Of a stretch of 64,000 nucleotides of DNA, positions 32,594-41,248 are shown one piece after another. Location: positions 7,620,001 through 7,684,000 of the forward strand of contig NZ_CP114036.1 in the NCBI RefSeq assembly GCF_026898115.1. The letters run 5' to 3'. Source of the stretch: Streptomyces sp. S465 (lineage in GTDB: Bacteria; Actinomycetota; Actinomycetes; Streptomycetales; Streptomycetaceae). Position 1 is the stretch's first letter. Every line of letters begins with the position of its first letter. The position numbers were made by a program, and so were the translations under genes. The notes beneath the pieces are model-generated. The model made no database searches and had not been told where the DNA came from. It saw only the letters and a program-made list of their open reading frames with translations.

Positions 32594-33799
32594 ATGGACG
32601 TCAGGACCTCCGGCGCCAGGGCGGCCGATGCCCATGCGCCCGGAGCGGAGCCGCCCGGCGAGGGCCACGGCCGCCCGTCCACCGGGCCGGGCCCCGGTGT
32701 GCCCGGCGGCGCGCCGGACGGGCTCGGGCTGCACCCCGACGATCTGCCCGACGGCCTGGTGGTGGCCGATGAGGCCGGCCTGGTCACGTTCTTCAACGCG
32801 GCGGCGGCCCGGATCACCGCCACCGACCCCTCGGACGCGATCGGCCGCCGCCTGGAAGTGGCCCTGCCGTTAGAGGACCTGGACGGCCGGCGCTGGTGGG
32901 CGCTGACCGATCCTTACGGAGGGCTGGCCATCCGGGCCGGCCAGCCCGAGCGGAACCTGCTGCTGCCGGGCGGCCGCGAGGTGCTGGTCTCGGCCCGCTA
33001 CGTGCGTGAGCGGCCGACCGGGCCGGTGCGCCGGGTGGTGGTCTGTCTGCGCGGCACCGAGGCCCGCCGCCGCACCGAGCGCAGCCATGCCGAGCTGATC
33101 GCGACCGTCGCCCATGAGCTGCGCTCACCGCTGACCTCCGTGAAGGGGTTCACGGCCACCCTGCTGGCCAAGTGGGAGCGCTTCACCGACGACCAGAAGC
33201 GGCTGATGCTGGAGACCGTCGACGCCGACGCCAACCGGGTCACCCGGCTGATCGCCGAGCTGCTGGACATCTCCCGGATCGACTCGGGCCGGCTGGAGGT
33301 GCGCCGCCAGCCGGTCGACCTCGCCGCCGCCGTCCGCCGCCATGTGCAGGCGCTCACCGCGGCCGGGCACACCGCCGAGCGCTTCCTGATCAGGGTCAGG
33401 GGGCCGCTGCCCCGGCTGTGGGCCGATCCGGACAAGATCGATCAGGTGCTGGGCAATCTGCTGGAAAACGCGGTGCGCCACGGTGAGGGAACGGTCACTA
33501 TTGATATAGCCCCTGATATGGCGCCCGCACCGGCCAAGCCGGTCGCGGACGGTACCCCTGTCGAAAGGACCGCCGTCACCGTGAGCGACGAGGGCCCCGG
33601 TATCCCGGAGGAGTCGATGAGCCGCGTCTTCACCCGCTTCTGGCGGGGCAGCAAGCGCGGTGGCACCGGCCTGGGGCTCTACATCGTCAAGGGCATCGTC
33701 GAGGCGCACGGCGGGACGATCACCGTCGACCGGGCCCGCGGCGGCGGCGCGGAGTTCCGATTTACCCTGCCCGTGGGCACCCCGGCCTATCTGGCCTGA
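32594..33799 (+). CDS. Soluble PAS-histidine kinase with an in-frame TTA codon
   Basis: A 401-residue sensor kinase without transmembrane helices. A PAS-like domain spans about residues 50-155 (LPDGLVVADEAGLVTFFNAAA). HisKA with phospho-acceptor His174 (VAHELRSPL) follows, then HATPase with N box NLLENAVRHG, G1 SDEGPGIP and G2 GTGLGLYIV. No response regulator gene is adjacent. Codon 93 (32870-32872) is TTA, so translation should need the bldA tRNA, placing the kinase under developmental control. ATG 32594 lies 43 nt after the methyltransferase gene and is preceded by GAGGGGGTGTGGGG. A similar kinase is found before pheST in other Streptomyces, as I recall. Confidence 0.9.
   Translation: MDVRTSGARAADAHAPGAEPPGEGHGRPSTGPGPGVPGGAPDGLGLHPDDLPDGLVVADEAGLVTFFNAAAARITATDPSDAIGRRLEVALPLEDLDGRRWWALTDPYGGLAIRAGQPERNLLLPGGREVLVSARYVRERPTGPVRRVVVCLRGTEARRRTERSHAELIATVAHELRSPLTSVKGFTATLLAKWERFTDDQKRLMLETVDADANRVTRLIAELLDISRIDSGRLEVRRQPVDLAAAVRRHVQALTAAGHTAERFLIRVRGPLPRLWADPDKIDQVLGNLLENAVRHGEGTVTIDIAPDMAPAPAKPVADGTPVERTAVTVSDEGPGIPEESMSRVFTRFWRGSKRGGTGLGLYIVKGIVEAHGGTITVDRARGGGAEFRFTLPVGTPAYLA
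32870..32872 (+). promoter_or_regulatory. In-frame TTA codon (bldA-dependent)
   Basis: Codon 93 of the histidine kinase gene (context CTG-CCG-TTA-GAG). In Streptomyces, TTA is read only by the tRNA encoded by bldA, whose activity rises late in growth. Confidence 0.9.
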
Positions 33800-33976
33800 T
33801 CCCCCCACGGGCTACTCCGGACGGAGCGGACCCGTCCGCGCGGCAGGTGCCGCGCGGCGTCCCCAGGAACAGCACCCCTCGCGCGCCCCTTAGACTCGGG
33901 CTTTGGCACCTTGGCGTCCCCTTCGTGGTCGCAGCGGTCGCAGCCGTCGTGAGCCGGGGTCGCGCAGCCGGGGGCA

Positions 33977-33998
33977 CCTCCCAGCGGTAGCTGGGGGG
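33977..33998 (+). repeat. Hairpin element in the pheS leader
   Basis: CCTCCCAGC (33977-33985) pairs with GCTGGGGGG (33990-33998) around GGTA. The words GGGGGCACCTCCCAGC and TAGCTGGGGG recall a short repeat scattered through Streptomyces intergenic DNA. It lies 23 nt before the pheS ATG, so it would be in the leader RNA close to the ribosome site. Confidence 0.6.
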
Positions 33999-34020
33999 AC
34001 AATCGGAAGCACGGGAAGAG

Positions 34021-35151
34021 ATGTCGGCACCCAATAAGTCGTACGACCCTGTCGAGGTCGAGGCACTGAAACCGGAAGAGATCGCCCGCAGGCGGGACGA
34101 GGCGCTCGCCGCCATCGCCGCGGCGGGGGACCTCGAGGCGCTGCGCGAGGTGAAGGTCGCCCACACCGGCGACCGCTCGCCGCTCGCGCTCGCCAACCGC
34201 GAGATCGGCGCCCTGCCGCCACACGCCAAGGCGGACGCGGGCAAGCGCGTCGGCCAGGCCCGCGGCCAGGTCAACCAGGCGCTGAAGGCCCGGCAGGCGG
34301 AGCTGGAGGCGGAGCGGGACGCCCGGGTGCTGGTCGAGGAGGCGGTGGACGTCACCCTGCCGTACGACCGCACCCCGGCCGGTGCCCGCCACCCGATCAC
34401 CACGCTCTCCGAGCGCATTGAGGACGTCTTCGTCGCGATGGGCTACGAGGTCGCCGAGGGCCCGGAGGTGGAGGCCGAGTGGTTCAACTTCGACGCGCTC
34501 AACTTCCCGCCCGACCATCCCGCCCGCGAGATGCAGGACACCTTCTTCGTGCGGGGCGCGAAGGGTGACCAGGACGGCGAGGGCTCCGGTGTGGTGCTGC
34601 GCACCCACACCTCACCGGTACAGATCCGCTCGATGATCGACCGCGAGCCGCCCATCTACGTGATCTGCCCCGGCCGCACCTTCCGCACCGATGAGCTGGA
34701 CGCCACCCACACCCCCGTCTTCCACCAGGTCGAACTGCTCGCCATCGACGAGGGCCTGACCATGGCCGACCTCAAGGGGACGCTCGACCACATGGTGCGG
34801 GCGCTGTTCGGCGAGGGGATGTCGACCCGGCTGCGGCCGAACTTCTTCCCGTTCACCGAGCCGTCCGCCGAGATGGACATGCTGTGCTACGTGTGCCGCG
34901 GCAAGTCCGTGGGCAACCCGGACCGGCCCTGCCGCACCTGCTCCAGCGAGGGCTGGATCGAGCTGGGCGGCTGCGGCATGGTCAACCCGCGGGTGCTCAT
35001 CGCCTGCGGCGTGGACCCGGAGAAGTACAGCGGGTTCGCCTTCGGCTTCGGCATCGAGCGGATGCTGATGTTCCGGCACAACGTGGAAGACATGCGAGAC
35101 ATGGTCGAGGGTGATGTGCGCTTCACCCGGCCCTTCGGGATGGAGATCTGA
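34021..35151 (+). CDS. pheS: Phenylalanine-tRNA ligase alpha subunit
   Basis: A 376-residue class II synthetase subunit holding the active site. The N-terminal coiled coil (~20-105) binds tRNA. Motif 1 is near MGYEVAEGPEVE, motif 2 near RTHTSPVQIRSM and PGRTFRTDELDATHTPVFHQVE, and motif 3 near GFGIERMLM. A CysX2Cys...CysX2Cys segment (CYVCRGKSVGN, PCRTCSSEGW) could bind zinc. It works with PheT as an alpha2-beta2 complex to charge tRNA-Phe. ATG 34021 is preceded by GGAAGAG. pheT overlaps its stop by one base. Confidence 0.97.
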   Translation: MSAPNKSYDPVEVEALKPEEIARRRDEALAAIAAAGDLEALREVKVAHTGDRSPLALANREIGALPPHAKADAGKRVGQARGQVNQALKARQAELEAERDARVLVEEAVDVTLPYDRTPAGARHPITTLSERIEDVFVAMGYEVAEGPEVEAEWFNFDALNFPPDHPAREMQDTFFVRGAKGDQDGEGSGVVLRTHTSPVQIRSMIDREPPIYVICPGRTFRTDELDATHTPVFHQVELLAIDEGLTMADLKGTLDHMVRALFGEGMSTRLRPNFFPFTEPSAEMDMLCYVCRGKSVGNPDRPCRTCSSEGWIELGGCGMVNPRVLIACGVDPEKYSGFAFGFGIERMLMFRHNVEDMRDMVEGDVRFTRPFGMEI

Positions 35152-37703
35152 TGCGGGTCCCGCTTTCTTGGCTGCGGGAGTACGTCGACCTGCCCGCCGG
35201 TGAGACCGGCCGTGACGTACAGGCCAAACTCGTCGCCGCAGGGCTCGAGGTCGAGACGGTCGAGCAGCTCGGCACCGGCCTCAAGGGGCCCCTGGTCGTC
35301 GGGCAGGTGCTGGCCATCGAGGAGCTGGAGGGGTTCAGGAAGCCCATCCGCTACTGCCAGGTGGACGTCGGCCGGGCCAACGGCACGGGTGAGCCGCAGA
35401 ACATCGTCTGCGGCGCCCGGAACTTCCGGGTCGGCGACAAGGTCGTGGTCGTACTGCCCGGCGCCGAGCTGCCCGGCGGCTTCGCGATCTCCGCGCGCAA
35501 GACCTACGGCAAGGTCTCCGAGGGCATGATCTGCTCCGCCAGCGAGCTGGGCATGTCCGACGAACTCCCCCGGCCTGGCGGCCGGGAGGCGCCCCCGGGG
35601 ATCATCGTCCTGCCGCCCGAGCACGAGGCCGGCACCGACGCCATCGAGCTGCTGGAGCTGGTCGACGAGGTCCTCGACATCGCCGTCACCCCGGACCGGG
35701 GCTACTGCCTGTCGATGCGCGGTGTCGCCCGCGAGACCGCGACCGCCTACGAGCTGCCGCTGCGCGACCCGGCCCTCCTCGACGTGCCCGCGCCCAACAG
35801 CCACGGCTACCCCGTCAAGGTCGCCGACCCGATCGGCTGCGACCGCTTCACCGCCCGCACCGTCACCGGCCTCGACCCCGAGGCGCACTCCCCGATCTGG
35901 CTCCAGCGCCGGCTCCAGAAGGCCGGGATGCGCCCGGTCTCGCTCGCCGTCGACATCACCAACTACGTGATGCTCGAACTCGGCCAGCCGCTGCACGCCT
36001 ACGACCGCTCCCGGATCAACGGGGCGATCGGGGTGCGCCGCGCCGAGCCGGGCGAGAAGCTCACCACCCTCGACGGCACCCAGCGCGCCCTGGACCCCGA
36101 GGACCTCGTCATCACCGACGAGAGCGGGCCCATCGGCCTCGCCGGCGTCATGGGCGGCGCCAACACCGAGATCGCGGACGCCACCGCCGACGCCGAGACC
36201 GGCCAGGTGACGGGCACCACCGAGGTCGTCATCGAGGCGGCCCACTTCGCCCCGGTCTCGGTCGCCCGCACCGCCCGCCGCCACAAGCTGTCCTCCGAGG
36301 CGTCCCGGCGGTTCGAGCGCGGCGTCGACCCCCAGGCCGCCTCCGCCGCGGCGCAGCGCACCGTCGATCTGCTGGTGCTGCTCGCGGGCGGCACCGCGGA
36401 GGTGGGCGTCACCGAGATCATCGCGCCCAGCGCACCGCACACCATCACGCTGCCCGCCGACCACCCGGACAAGGTCGCGGGGGTGCCCTACGGCCGGGAG
36501 ACCGTGGTGCGCCGGCTCCAGCAGATCGGCTGCGACGTCTACGGGGCCGACGACCTCACCGTCACCGTCCCCAGCTGGCGGCCCGACCTCACCGACCCCA
36601 ACGACCTGGCCGAGGAGGTCATCCGGCTCGAGGGGTACGAGAACCTCCCCGCCACGCTGCCCCAGCCGCCCGCCGGGCGCGGGCTGACCGAGCGTCAGCG
36701 GCTGCACCGCCGGGTCGGCCGGGCGCTGGCCGGCGCCGGATACGTCGAGGCGCTGAACTACCCGTTCCTCGGCGAGGAGATCCTCGACCAGTTCGGGCTG
36801 GCCGCCGACGACCCGCGGCGCGATGTGGTGCGGCTGGTCAACCCGCTGTCGGACGCCGAGCCCGCGCTCCGTACGACACTGCTGCCCGGACTGCTCGGCG
36901 CGCTGCGCCGCAACGACGGGCGCGGTGCGCACGACCTCGCGCTCTTCGAGACGGGTCTGGTCTTCCGCGCCACCGGCGACGAACCGGCCGCGGTCACCCT
37001 CCCGGTCGACCGCCGACCCACCGACGAGCAGATCGCCGCGCTCGACGCCGCGCTGCCCCACCAGCCGCGCCGCGTCGCCGTCGTCCTCGCGGGCGACCGT
37101 GAGCAGGCCGGCTGGTGGGGCAAGGGCACCCCGGTGAGCTGGGCCGACGCCATCGAGGCGGGCCGGATCGTGGCCCGCGAGGCGGGCGTCGAGCTGATCG
37201 TCCGCCAGGACCAGCAGGACCCGTGGCACCCGGGCCGCTGCGCCGCGCTGCTGGCCGTCGTCGACGGCGAGGAGATCCTCGTCGGCAACGCCGGCGAACT
37301 CCACCCGCGGGTCACCAAGGCCCTGGGCCTGCCCGAGCGCACCTGCGCGATGGAGCTGGAGCTCGACCGCCTGGAGCGGGCCGGCACCGGCCGCGTGGCG
37401 GCCCCCCACGTCTCCACCTTCCCGGTGGCCACCCAGGACGTCGCGCTGGTCGTGGACGCCTCGGTGTCCGCGGCCGACGTCGAGACGGCGCTGCGCGAGG
37501 GCGCGGGCGAGCTGCTGGAGTCGCTCCGGCTGTTCGACGTCTTCACCGGTGAACAGCTCGGCGAGGGCAGGAAGTCGCTGGCCTACGCGCTGCGCTTCCG
37601 CGCCCCGGACCGCACGCTGACCGCCGAGGAGATCGCGGCGTCCCGCGACGCCGCGGTGTCGGCGGCCGCCGACCGCACCGGCGCCACCCTGCGCGGAGCC
37701 TGA
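35151..37703 (+). CDS. pheT: Phenylalanine-tRNA ligase beta subunit
   Basis: An 850-residue PheT: N-terminal VPLSWLREYVDLP, EMAP-type tRNA-binding domain (VGQVLAIEELEG ... VCGARNFRVGDKVVVVLPGA), B1/B5 domains, the editing B3/B4 domain around RHKLSSEASRRFERGVDP, and the C-terminal anticodon-binding fold (FPVATQDVALVVD, LRFRAPDRTLTAEEI). It recognises and edits tRNA-Phe. Its ATG overlaps the pheS stop (TGATG), so the two are translationally coupled. A terminator stem follows 37 nt after the stop. Confidence 0.97.
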   Translation: MRVPLSWLREYVDLPAGETGRDVQAKLVAAGLEVETVEQLGTGLKGPLVVGQVLAIEELEGFRKPIRYCQVDVGRANGTGEPQNIVCGARNFRVGDKVVVVLPGAELPGGFAISARKTYGKVSEGMICSASELGMSDELPRPGGREAPPGIIVLPPEHEAGTDAIELLELVDEVLDIAVTPDRGYCLSMRGVARETATAYELPLRDPALLDVPAPNSHGYPVKVADPIGCDRFTARTVTGLDPEAHSPIWLQRRLQKAGMRPVSLAVDITNYVMLELGQPLHAYDRSRINGAIGVRRAEPGEKLTTLDGTQRALDPEDLVITDESGPIGLAGVMGGANTEIADATADAETGQVTGTTEVVIEAAHFAPVSVARTARRHKLSSEASRRFERGVDPQAASAAAQRTVDLLVLLAGGTAEVGVTEIIAPSAPHTITLPADHPDKVAGVPYGRETVVRRLQQIGCDVYGADDLTVTVPSWRPDLTDPNDLAEEVIRLEGYENLPATLPQPPAGRGLTERQRLHRRVGRALAGAGYVEALNYPFLGEEILDQFGLAADDPRRDVVRLVNPLSDAEPALRTTLLPGLLGALRRNDGRGAHDLALFETGLVFRATGDEPAAVTLPVDRRPTDEQIAALDAALPHQPRRVAVVLAGDREQAGWWGKGTPVSWADAIEAGRIVAREAGVELIVRQDQQDPWHPGRCAALLAVVDGEEILVGNAGELHPRVTKALGLPERTCAMELELDRLERAGTGRVAAPHVSTFPVATQDVALVVDASVSAADVETALREGAGELLESLRLFDVFTGEQLGEGRKSLAYALRFRAPDRTLTAEEIAASRDAAVSAAADRTGATLRGA

Positions 37704-37740
37704 CACCGACCGGCTCCCGCCGGCCGCCGCAACCCGGCCG

Positions 37741-37774
37741 ATGGGGCCGCACCCGCACCCGGGCGCGGCCCCAT
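37741..37774 (+). terminator. Terminator of the pheST operon
   Basis: ATGGGGCCGC (37741-37750) and GCGGCCCCAT (37765-37774) form a perfect 10-bp stem with a 14-nt loop, 37 nt after pheT. Confidence 0.8.
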
Positions 37775-38288
37775 TACCGCGCCACGCCATGGCGCCGCGC
37801 ACGCCGTTCGCCGAGTGGCGCGAGGTCCGGGCGGTCGCGCGGCCTTCGGCCCGCGCTGTCACCTGGACCTCCGGTCACGCGCGGTGGGGTGTTCGGGGCC
37901 GTCCGGGGCGTGGTGATGCCCGTGCCGGTGGCCATGGGGCGCACCGCGCTCTGGGGCAGCGCGCCATCGCCGTCCCCGGGCGCCGCATGTCCCGGGCGCG
38001 GCCGGGGATTCGTCCTTGCGTACCGCGCCACGCCATGGCGCCGCGCACGCTGCTCGTCGAGTGGCGCGAGGTCCGGGCGGCCGCGCGGTCGCCGGCCCGC
38101 GCCGCTCCCGGACCTCCGGTCACGCGCGGTGGGGTGTTCGGGGCCGTCCGGGGTGTGGTGATGCCCGTGCCGGTGGCCATGGGGCGCACGCCGTCGCTGT
38201 CCCCGCGCCTGCCCGCTCCAGCCGGTGAACGGCGAACAGCCGATCCGGGGCACGGTGGGGTGTTCGGGAAGGGCCCTGGGGCGTGGTC
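37775..38288. repeat. Duplicated ~170-nt non-coding element plus partial third copy
   Basis: Copy 1 (37775-37944) and copy 2 (38021-38189) are about 90 percent identical by eye, beginning TACCGCGCCACGCCATGGCG and ending CCATGGGGCGCAC. A partial third copy sharing GGTGGGGTGTTCGGG and GGGGCGTGG lies at about 38250-38288. A single-nucleotide length difference shifts the frame of any ORF crossing the copies, so the element is not conserved as protein. The copies contain palindromic words such as GCCATGGCG and GGCCATGG. They fill most of the 727-nt gap between pheT and the phosphatase gene. Confidence 0.85.
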
Positions 38289-38430
38289 ACCCGATCAGGT
38301 GAGATCCGGAAGGGGCAGGTCCCTTTGACAGGGGCTGTCGCGAGAATCGTCCCGGTCGTACGGCCCATCGGGAGACCGACCGTCCAGGGGCCTGGCCGAC
38401 CGCCTCATTGGCCGGCGTTGGGGGCGACAC
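38289..38430 (+). promoter_or_regulatory. Upstream region of the SpoIIE-type phosphatase gene
   Basis: A consensus TTGACA (38325-38330) is the best -35 candidate in this gap; no clear -10 follows at 17 nt. The stretch also has GGGGCAGG and inverted GCCGGCG words. Nothing else recognisable is present. Confidence 0.3.
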
Positions 38431-39648
38431 ATGATCGGGGCATCGGCAGTCGGCGGCGCGTTCGCACGGGGAGCGCACAGGCTTCGGGTGGTCACCCGCG
38501 TGGCCCCCTGTCTATGGGTGCTCGGTGTCATCTGCTGGGAACTGCTGACCCCGCACGACACCGAGGTCGTCCCGCTCCTCGCCGCGGCCCCCGCCATCGC
38601 CTGTGCGAGCAGCGGCCGCCGCGGATACATCCTGCTGCTCGGCGGCGCGAGCCTGCTGTGCGCCCTCGCCCCGCCGACCCCTCTGGAGCCCGACGGCGAC
38701 GTGGAGGAGCCGCACGCGGGCCTGGTCACCTGCTGTGCCATCTTCGCCGTGGTCGTCGCCACCTACCTCGGCAACGGCCGCAGGCTGCGGCTGATCCGCG
38801 AACTGGAACAGCTCCGGGCGGTGGCCGCCGCGGCGCAGGACGTGGTGCTGCGGCCGCTCCCGGCCCGGCTGGAGGGGATCGAGCTGGCGGGCGGGCATCT
38901 GTCGGCCAGCCGGGGCGCCGTCGTGGGCGGCGATCTGTACGAGGCGCTGGCCACCCCGTACGGCGTCCGCGTCATCATCGGCGACGTCCGCGGCCACGGC
39001 CTGCCCGCGATCGGCACCGTCGCCGCCGTCCTCGGCAGCTTCCGGGAGGCGGCCCATGAGGAACCCCGGCTCACCGGTGTGCTGCGCCGGCTCGACCGCG
39101 CCCTGGAGCGCCATCTGCGGGCACGCGCGAGCGGGGAGTGTCCGCCGGACAGCCCGGTGGACGAGGAGTTCGTGACCGTCCTGCTGCTGGAGGTGGGCCC
39201 GGACGGTGAGGTCACCGCGCTCAACTGCGGCCACCCCTGGCCGTACCGCCTCCACGAGCAGCCGGTGGGCCCGGCCATCGCCCGGCAGACCGACCCCGGT
39301 GAGGTGCTGCCCCCGCTCGGTCTCTTCCCGCTCCCCGCCGAGCCGCCCGCCGCCCACTGGAGCGCCTTGGGCGCCGGCGACACGCTGGTGCTGCACACCG
39401 ACGGCGCCGAGGACGCACGCGATGCCCACGGCACGTTCTTCCCGCTGCGCCGCGCCCTGTCCGAGGCCGCGGGGCCCGGACCGCTCGTCCCGACGGCGGT
39501 CGTCGAGGGGGTGCGCTCGGCGCTGCTGAGCCACACCGGCGGGCGGCTCGCCGACGACGTCGCGCTCGTCGCGCTGCGCTACGACCGCTGCCCGCTGTCC
39601 GCCCCCACGGCCCTCCCCCTCCCGGCCGCCGACGCCGGCCGGAACTAG
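38431..39648 (+). CDS. SpoIIE-family protein phosphatase, membrane-bound
   Basis: A 405-residue PP2C-type phosphatase. The N-terminal ~115 residues hold about three hydrophobic helices (VAPCLWVLGVICWELL, VVPLLAAAPAIACA, LVTCCAIFAVVVATYLG). A coiled-coil stretch (RLRLIRELEQLRAVAAAAQ) leads into the SpoIIE domain: ASRGAVVGGDLYEA (metal Asp), VIIGDVRGHGLPA, NCGHPWPY, DTLVLHTDGAEDARD and DDVALVALRYD. Such enzymes dephosphorylate anti-sigma antagonists and so oppose RsbW-type kinases. It begins at ATG 38431 with only a weak ribosome site. No partner gene is adjacent. Confidence 0.92.
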   Translation: MIGASAVGGAFARGAHRLRVVTRVAPCLWVLGVICWELLTPHDTEVVPLLAAAPAIACASSGRRGYILLLGGASLLCALAPPTPLEPDGDVEEPHAGLVTCCAIFAVVVATYLGNGRRLRLIRELEQLRAVAAAAQDVVLRPLPARLEGIELAGGHLSASRGAVVGGDLYEALATPYGVRVIIGDVRGHGLPAIGTVAAVLGSFREAAHEEPRLTGVLRRLDRALERHLRARASGECPPDSPVDEEFVTVLLLEVGPDGEVTALNCGHPWPYRLHEQPVGPAIARQTDPGEVLPPLGLFPLPAEPPAAHWSALGAGDTLVLHTDGAEDARDAHGTFFPLRRALSEAAGPGPLVPTAVVEGVRSALLSHTGGRLADDVALVALRYDRCPLSAPTALPLPAADAGRN

Positions 39649-39701
39649 GGTCCGTCGTCAAAGGGGGCGCCCTGCCTCCCGACGCCTGGCACGGCCGCTC
39701 G

Positions 39702-39758
39702 CCGCGTTGTCGCAGCACCCACGTACGTCCAGTACGAGGGCGGTGCTCCGCCTTGCGG
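39702..39758. repeat. REP-like imperfect palindrome
   Basis: AGCACC (39714-39719) and ACGTAC (39721-39726) pair across a GTCCA loop with GTACG (39732) and GGTGCT (39742-39747); CCGC/GCGG extend it at 39702 and 39755. The words CACGTACGTCCAGTACGAGG and TTGCGGCTCGCCG recall a repeat common between Streptomyces genes. It may also stop transcription after the phosphatase gene. Confidence 0.55.
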
Positions 39759-39830
39759 CTCGCCGCTTTCACACCCCGTGTGAATCGCGCTCCACTACGC
39801 TGGCGCCACCGAGCGCTTCGGGAGGGCGAG

Positions 39831-41168
39831 ATGGAGCCCAACACACTGCTCGACTCCGTGCTCGACGAGGCCGGAGTCTCCCACGCGGGACTGGCCGCGC
39901 ATGTCAACGAGGCAGGCCGGGCCCGGGGGATGAAGCTGCGGTACGAACACACCGCGGTGGCCCGGTGGCTGAAGGGCCAGCGGCCCCGTGGCCAGGTGCC
40001 GGACCTCATCTGCGAGGTGCTGGGGGAGCGGCTGCACCGCGCCCTCACCCTGGATGACATCGGCCTGGGCACCCCCGGCAGCCCCCGCGGACCCGCCACC
40101 CCGCTCTCCGGGTTCGTCGAGCGTGCCACCGCGCTGTGGCGCTCCGACGAACAGCAGCGACCGCATGTCGTCCAGGCCCCGGCGGTCACCGGCACCCCCG
40201 CCGTCATCCCGGTGTGGGAGTGGGAGAACCCGCCCGAGGACTCCGATGTCTCCCGGCGCGGTCAGACGCGGGTCAGCATGACCGACATCGAGACGCTGCG
40301 CGCCGCCCGTGCCCACTACGAGCAGATGTACCGCAAGGCGGGCGGCGTCGCGACCCGGACCCGGGTGGTGGGGTTCCTCAACTCCGAGGCCGCGCCGCTG
40401 CTGCGCGGCGCTTACGGCGACGACACCGGCCGCCAGCTCCACCGGACGACCGGCGGCCTGGTGGCCATCGCCGGGATCTGCGCCTACGACTCCGACGCGC
40501 ACGGCCTGGCCCAGCGCTACTTCCACCAGGCGCTGCGGCTCGCCAAGGCCAGCGGCGACCGGGGCCTGGGCGCCTATGTGATCGCGCTGCTGGTCAACCA
40601 GTCCCTGTTCATGAAGGAGTACCGGCAGGCGGTCGCCTTCGCCGAATCGGCGCTGCGTGCCGCGGGTTCCCAGATCACCCCCGCGCTCGCCGCCGACCTC
40701 TACGCCATGCAGGCCAAGGCGTACGCCCGGCTGGGCGACGGCGCCGGGACGCTGTCCTGCATCCGGCGCGCCGAGACGGCCGCCGACCGGATCAGACCCG
40801 GCCAGGAGCCCGACGAGACCGGCTATGTCCAGCCGGGTCTGGTGAACGTCCAGGTGGCCGAGGCGCTGCTGAGCCTGGGCGACCTCGGCGGCGCCCGCGA
40901 GCACGCCACCGCCGCGGTCGGCACCCCCGCGCACGACCGGGGGCGGGTGCACCGGCTCGCCATGCTCACCCATATCGAGCTGCGGCAGGGTGACGCGGAC
41001 CGGGCGGGCGCCACGGCGGTGGAGATGACCGAGCGGGCGCGCGGCATGGAGTCCCAGCGGTTACGCGACCGGCTGCGGGCGGTACGGGAACACCTCGCGG
41101 CCAGCGGATGCGCCGCGACGGCCGAGGCCGCCGAGCTCATCGACGGGGCACTGCGCGTCCCTCTGTGA
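39831..41168 (+). CDS. TPR-containing regulator (NsdA-like), with TTA codon
   Basis: A 445-residue protein of an actinobacterial regulator family resembling NsdA, a negative regulator of differentiation and antibiotic production. The N-terminal ~75 residues look like a degenerate helix-turn-helix (LAAHVNEAGRARGMKL, AVARWLKGQRPRG, LICEVLGERLHRALTLDDIG). From about residue 195 tetratricopeptide-like helices follow (AYDSDAHGLAQRYFHQALRLAKASG, LAADLYAMQAKAYARLGD, VAEALLSLGDLGGAREHA). Codon 411 (41061-41063) is TTA, predicting bldA dependence of its last 35 residues. ATG 39831 follows GGAGGG. The NsdA link is by pattern memory. Confidence 0.8.
   Translation: MEPNTLLDSVLDEAGVSHAGLAAHVNEAGRARGMKLRYEHTAVARWLKGQRPRGQVPDLICEVLGERLHRALTLDDIGLGTPGSPRGPATPLSGFVERATALWRSDEQQRPHVVQAPAVTGTPAVIPVWEWENPPEDSDVSRRGQTRVSMTDIETLRAARAHYEQMYRKAGGVATRTRVVGFLNSEAAPLLRGAYGDDTGRQLHRTTGGLVAIAGICAYDSDAHGLAQRYFHQALRLAKASGDRGLGAYVIALLVNQSLFMKEYRQAVAFAESALRAAGSQITPALAADLYAMQAKAYARLGDGAGTLSCIRRAETAADRIRPGQEPDETGYVQPGLVNVQVAEALLSLGDLGGAREHATAAVGTPAHDRGRVHRLAMLTHIELRQGDADRAGATAVEMTERARGMESQRLRDRLRAVREHLAASGCAATAEAAELIDGALRVPL
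41061..41063 (+). promoter_or_regulatory. In-frame TTA codon (bldA-dependent)
   Basis: Codon 411 of the TPR regulator gene (context CAG-CGG-TTA-CGC). Its late position means that without bldA tRNA a nearly full-length product would stall near the end. Confidence 0.9.
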
Positions 41169-41248
41169 CCGCGGTTCCGTTCGCGCTCCGCACTCTCGTC
41201 AGCGGGTGGCCCAGGATGGCCTCCCGTTTCGACGAAAGGTGGCTGACA

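Noticed and set aside
33800..34020. T-box riboswitch before pheS
   Set aside because: No T-box sequence or specifier-loop layout is seen; only a short hairpin lies near the start.
34887..37862. Very long minus-strand open frame (991 codons) opposite pheST
   Set aside because: An antisense shadow of high-GC coding sequence; pheS and pheT on the other strand show full family motifs.
37774..38253. 159-residue minus-strand ORF across the duplicated element
   Set aside because: The two repeat copies are read in different frames in their first halves because of a 1-nt indel, so there is no conserved protein.
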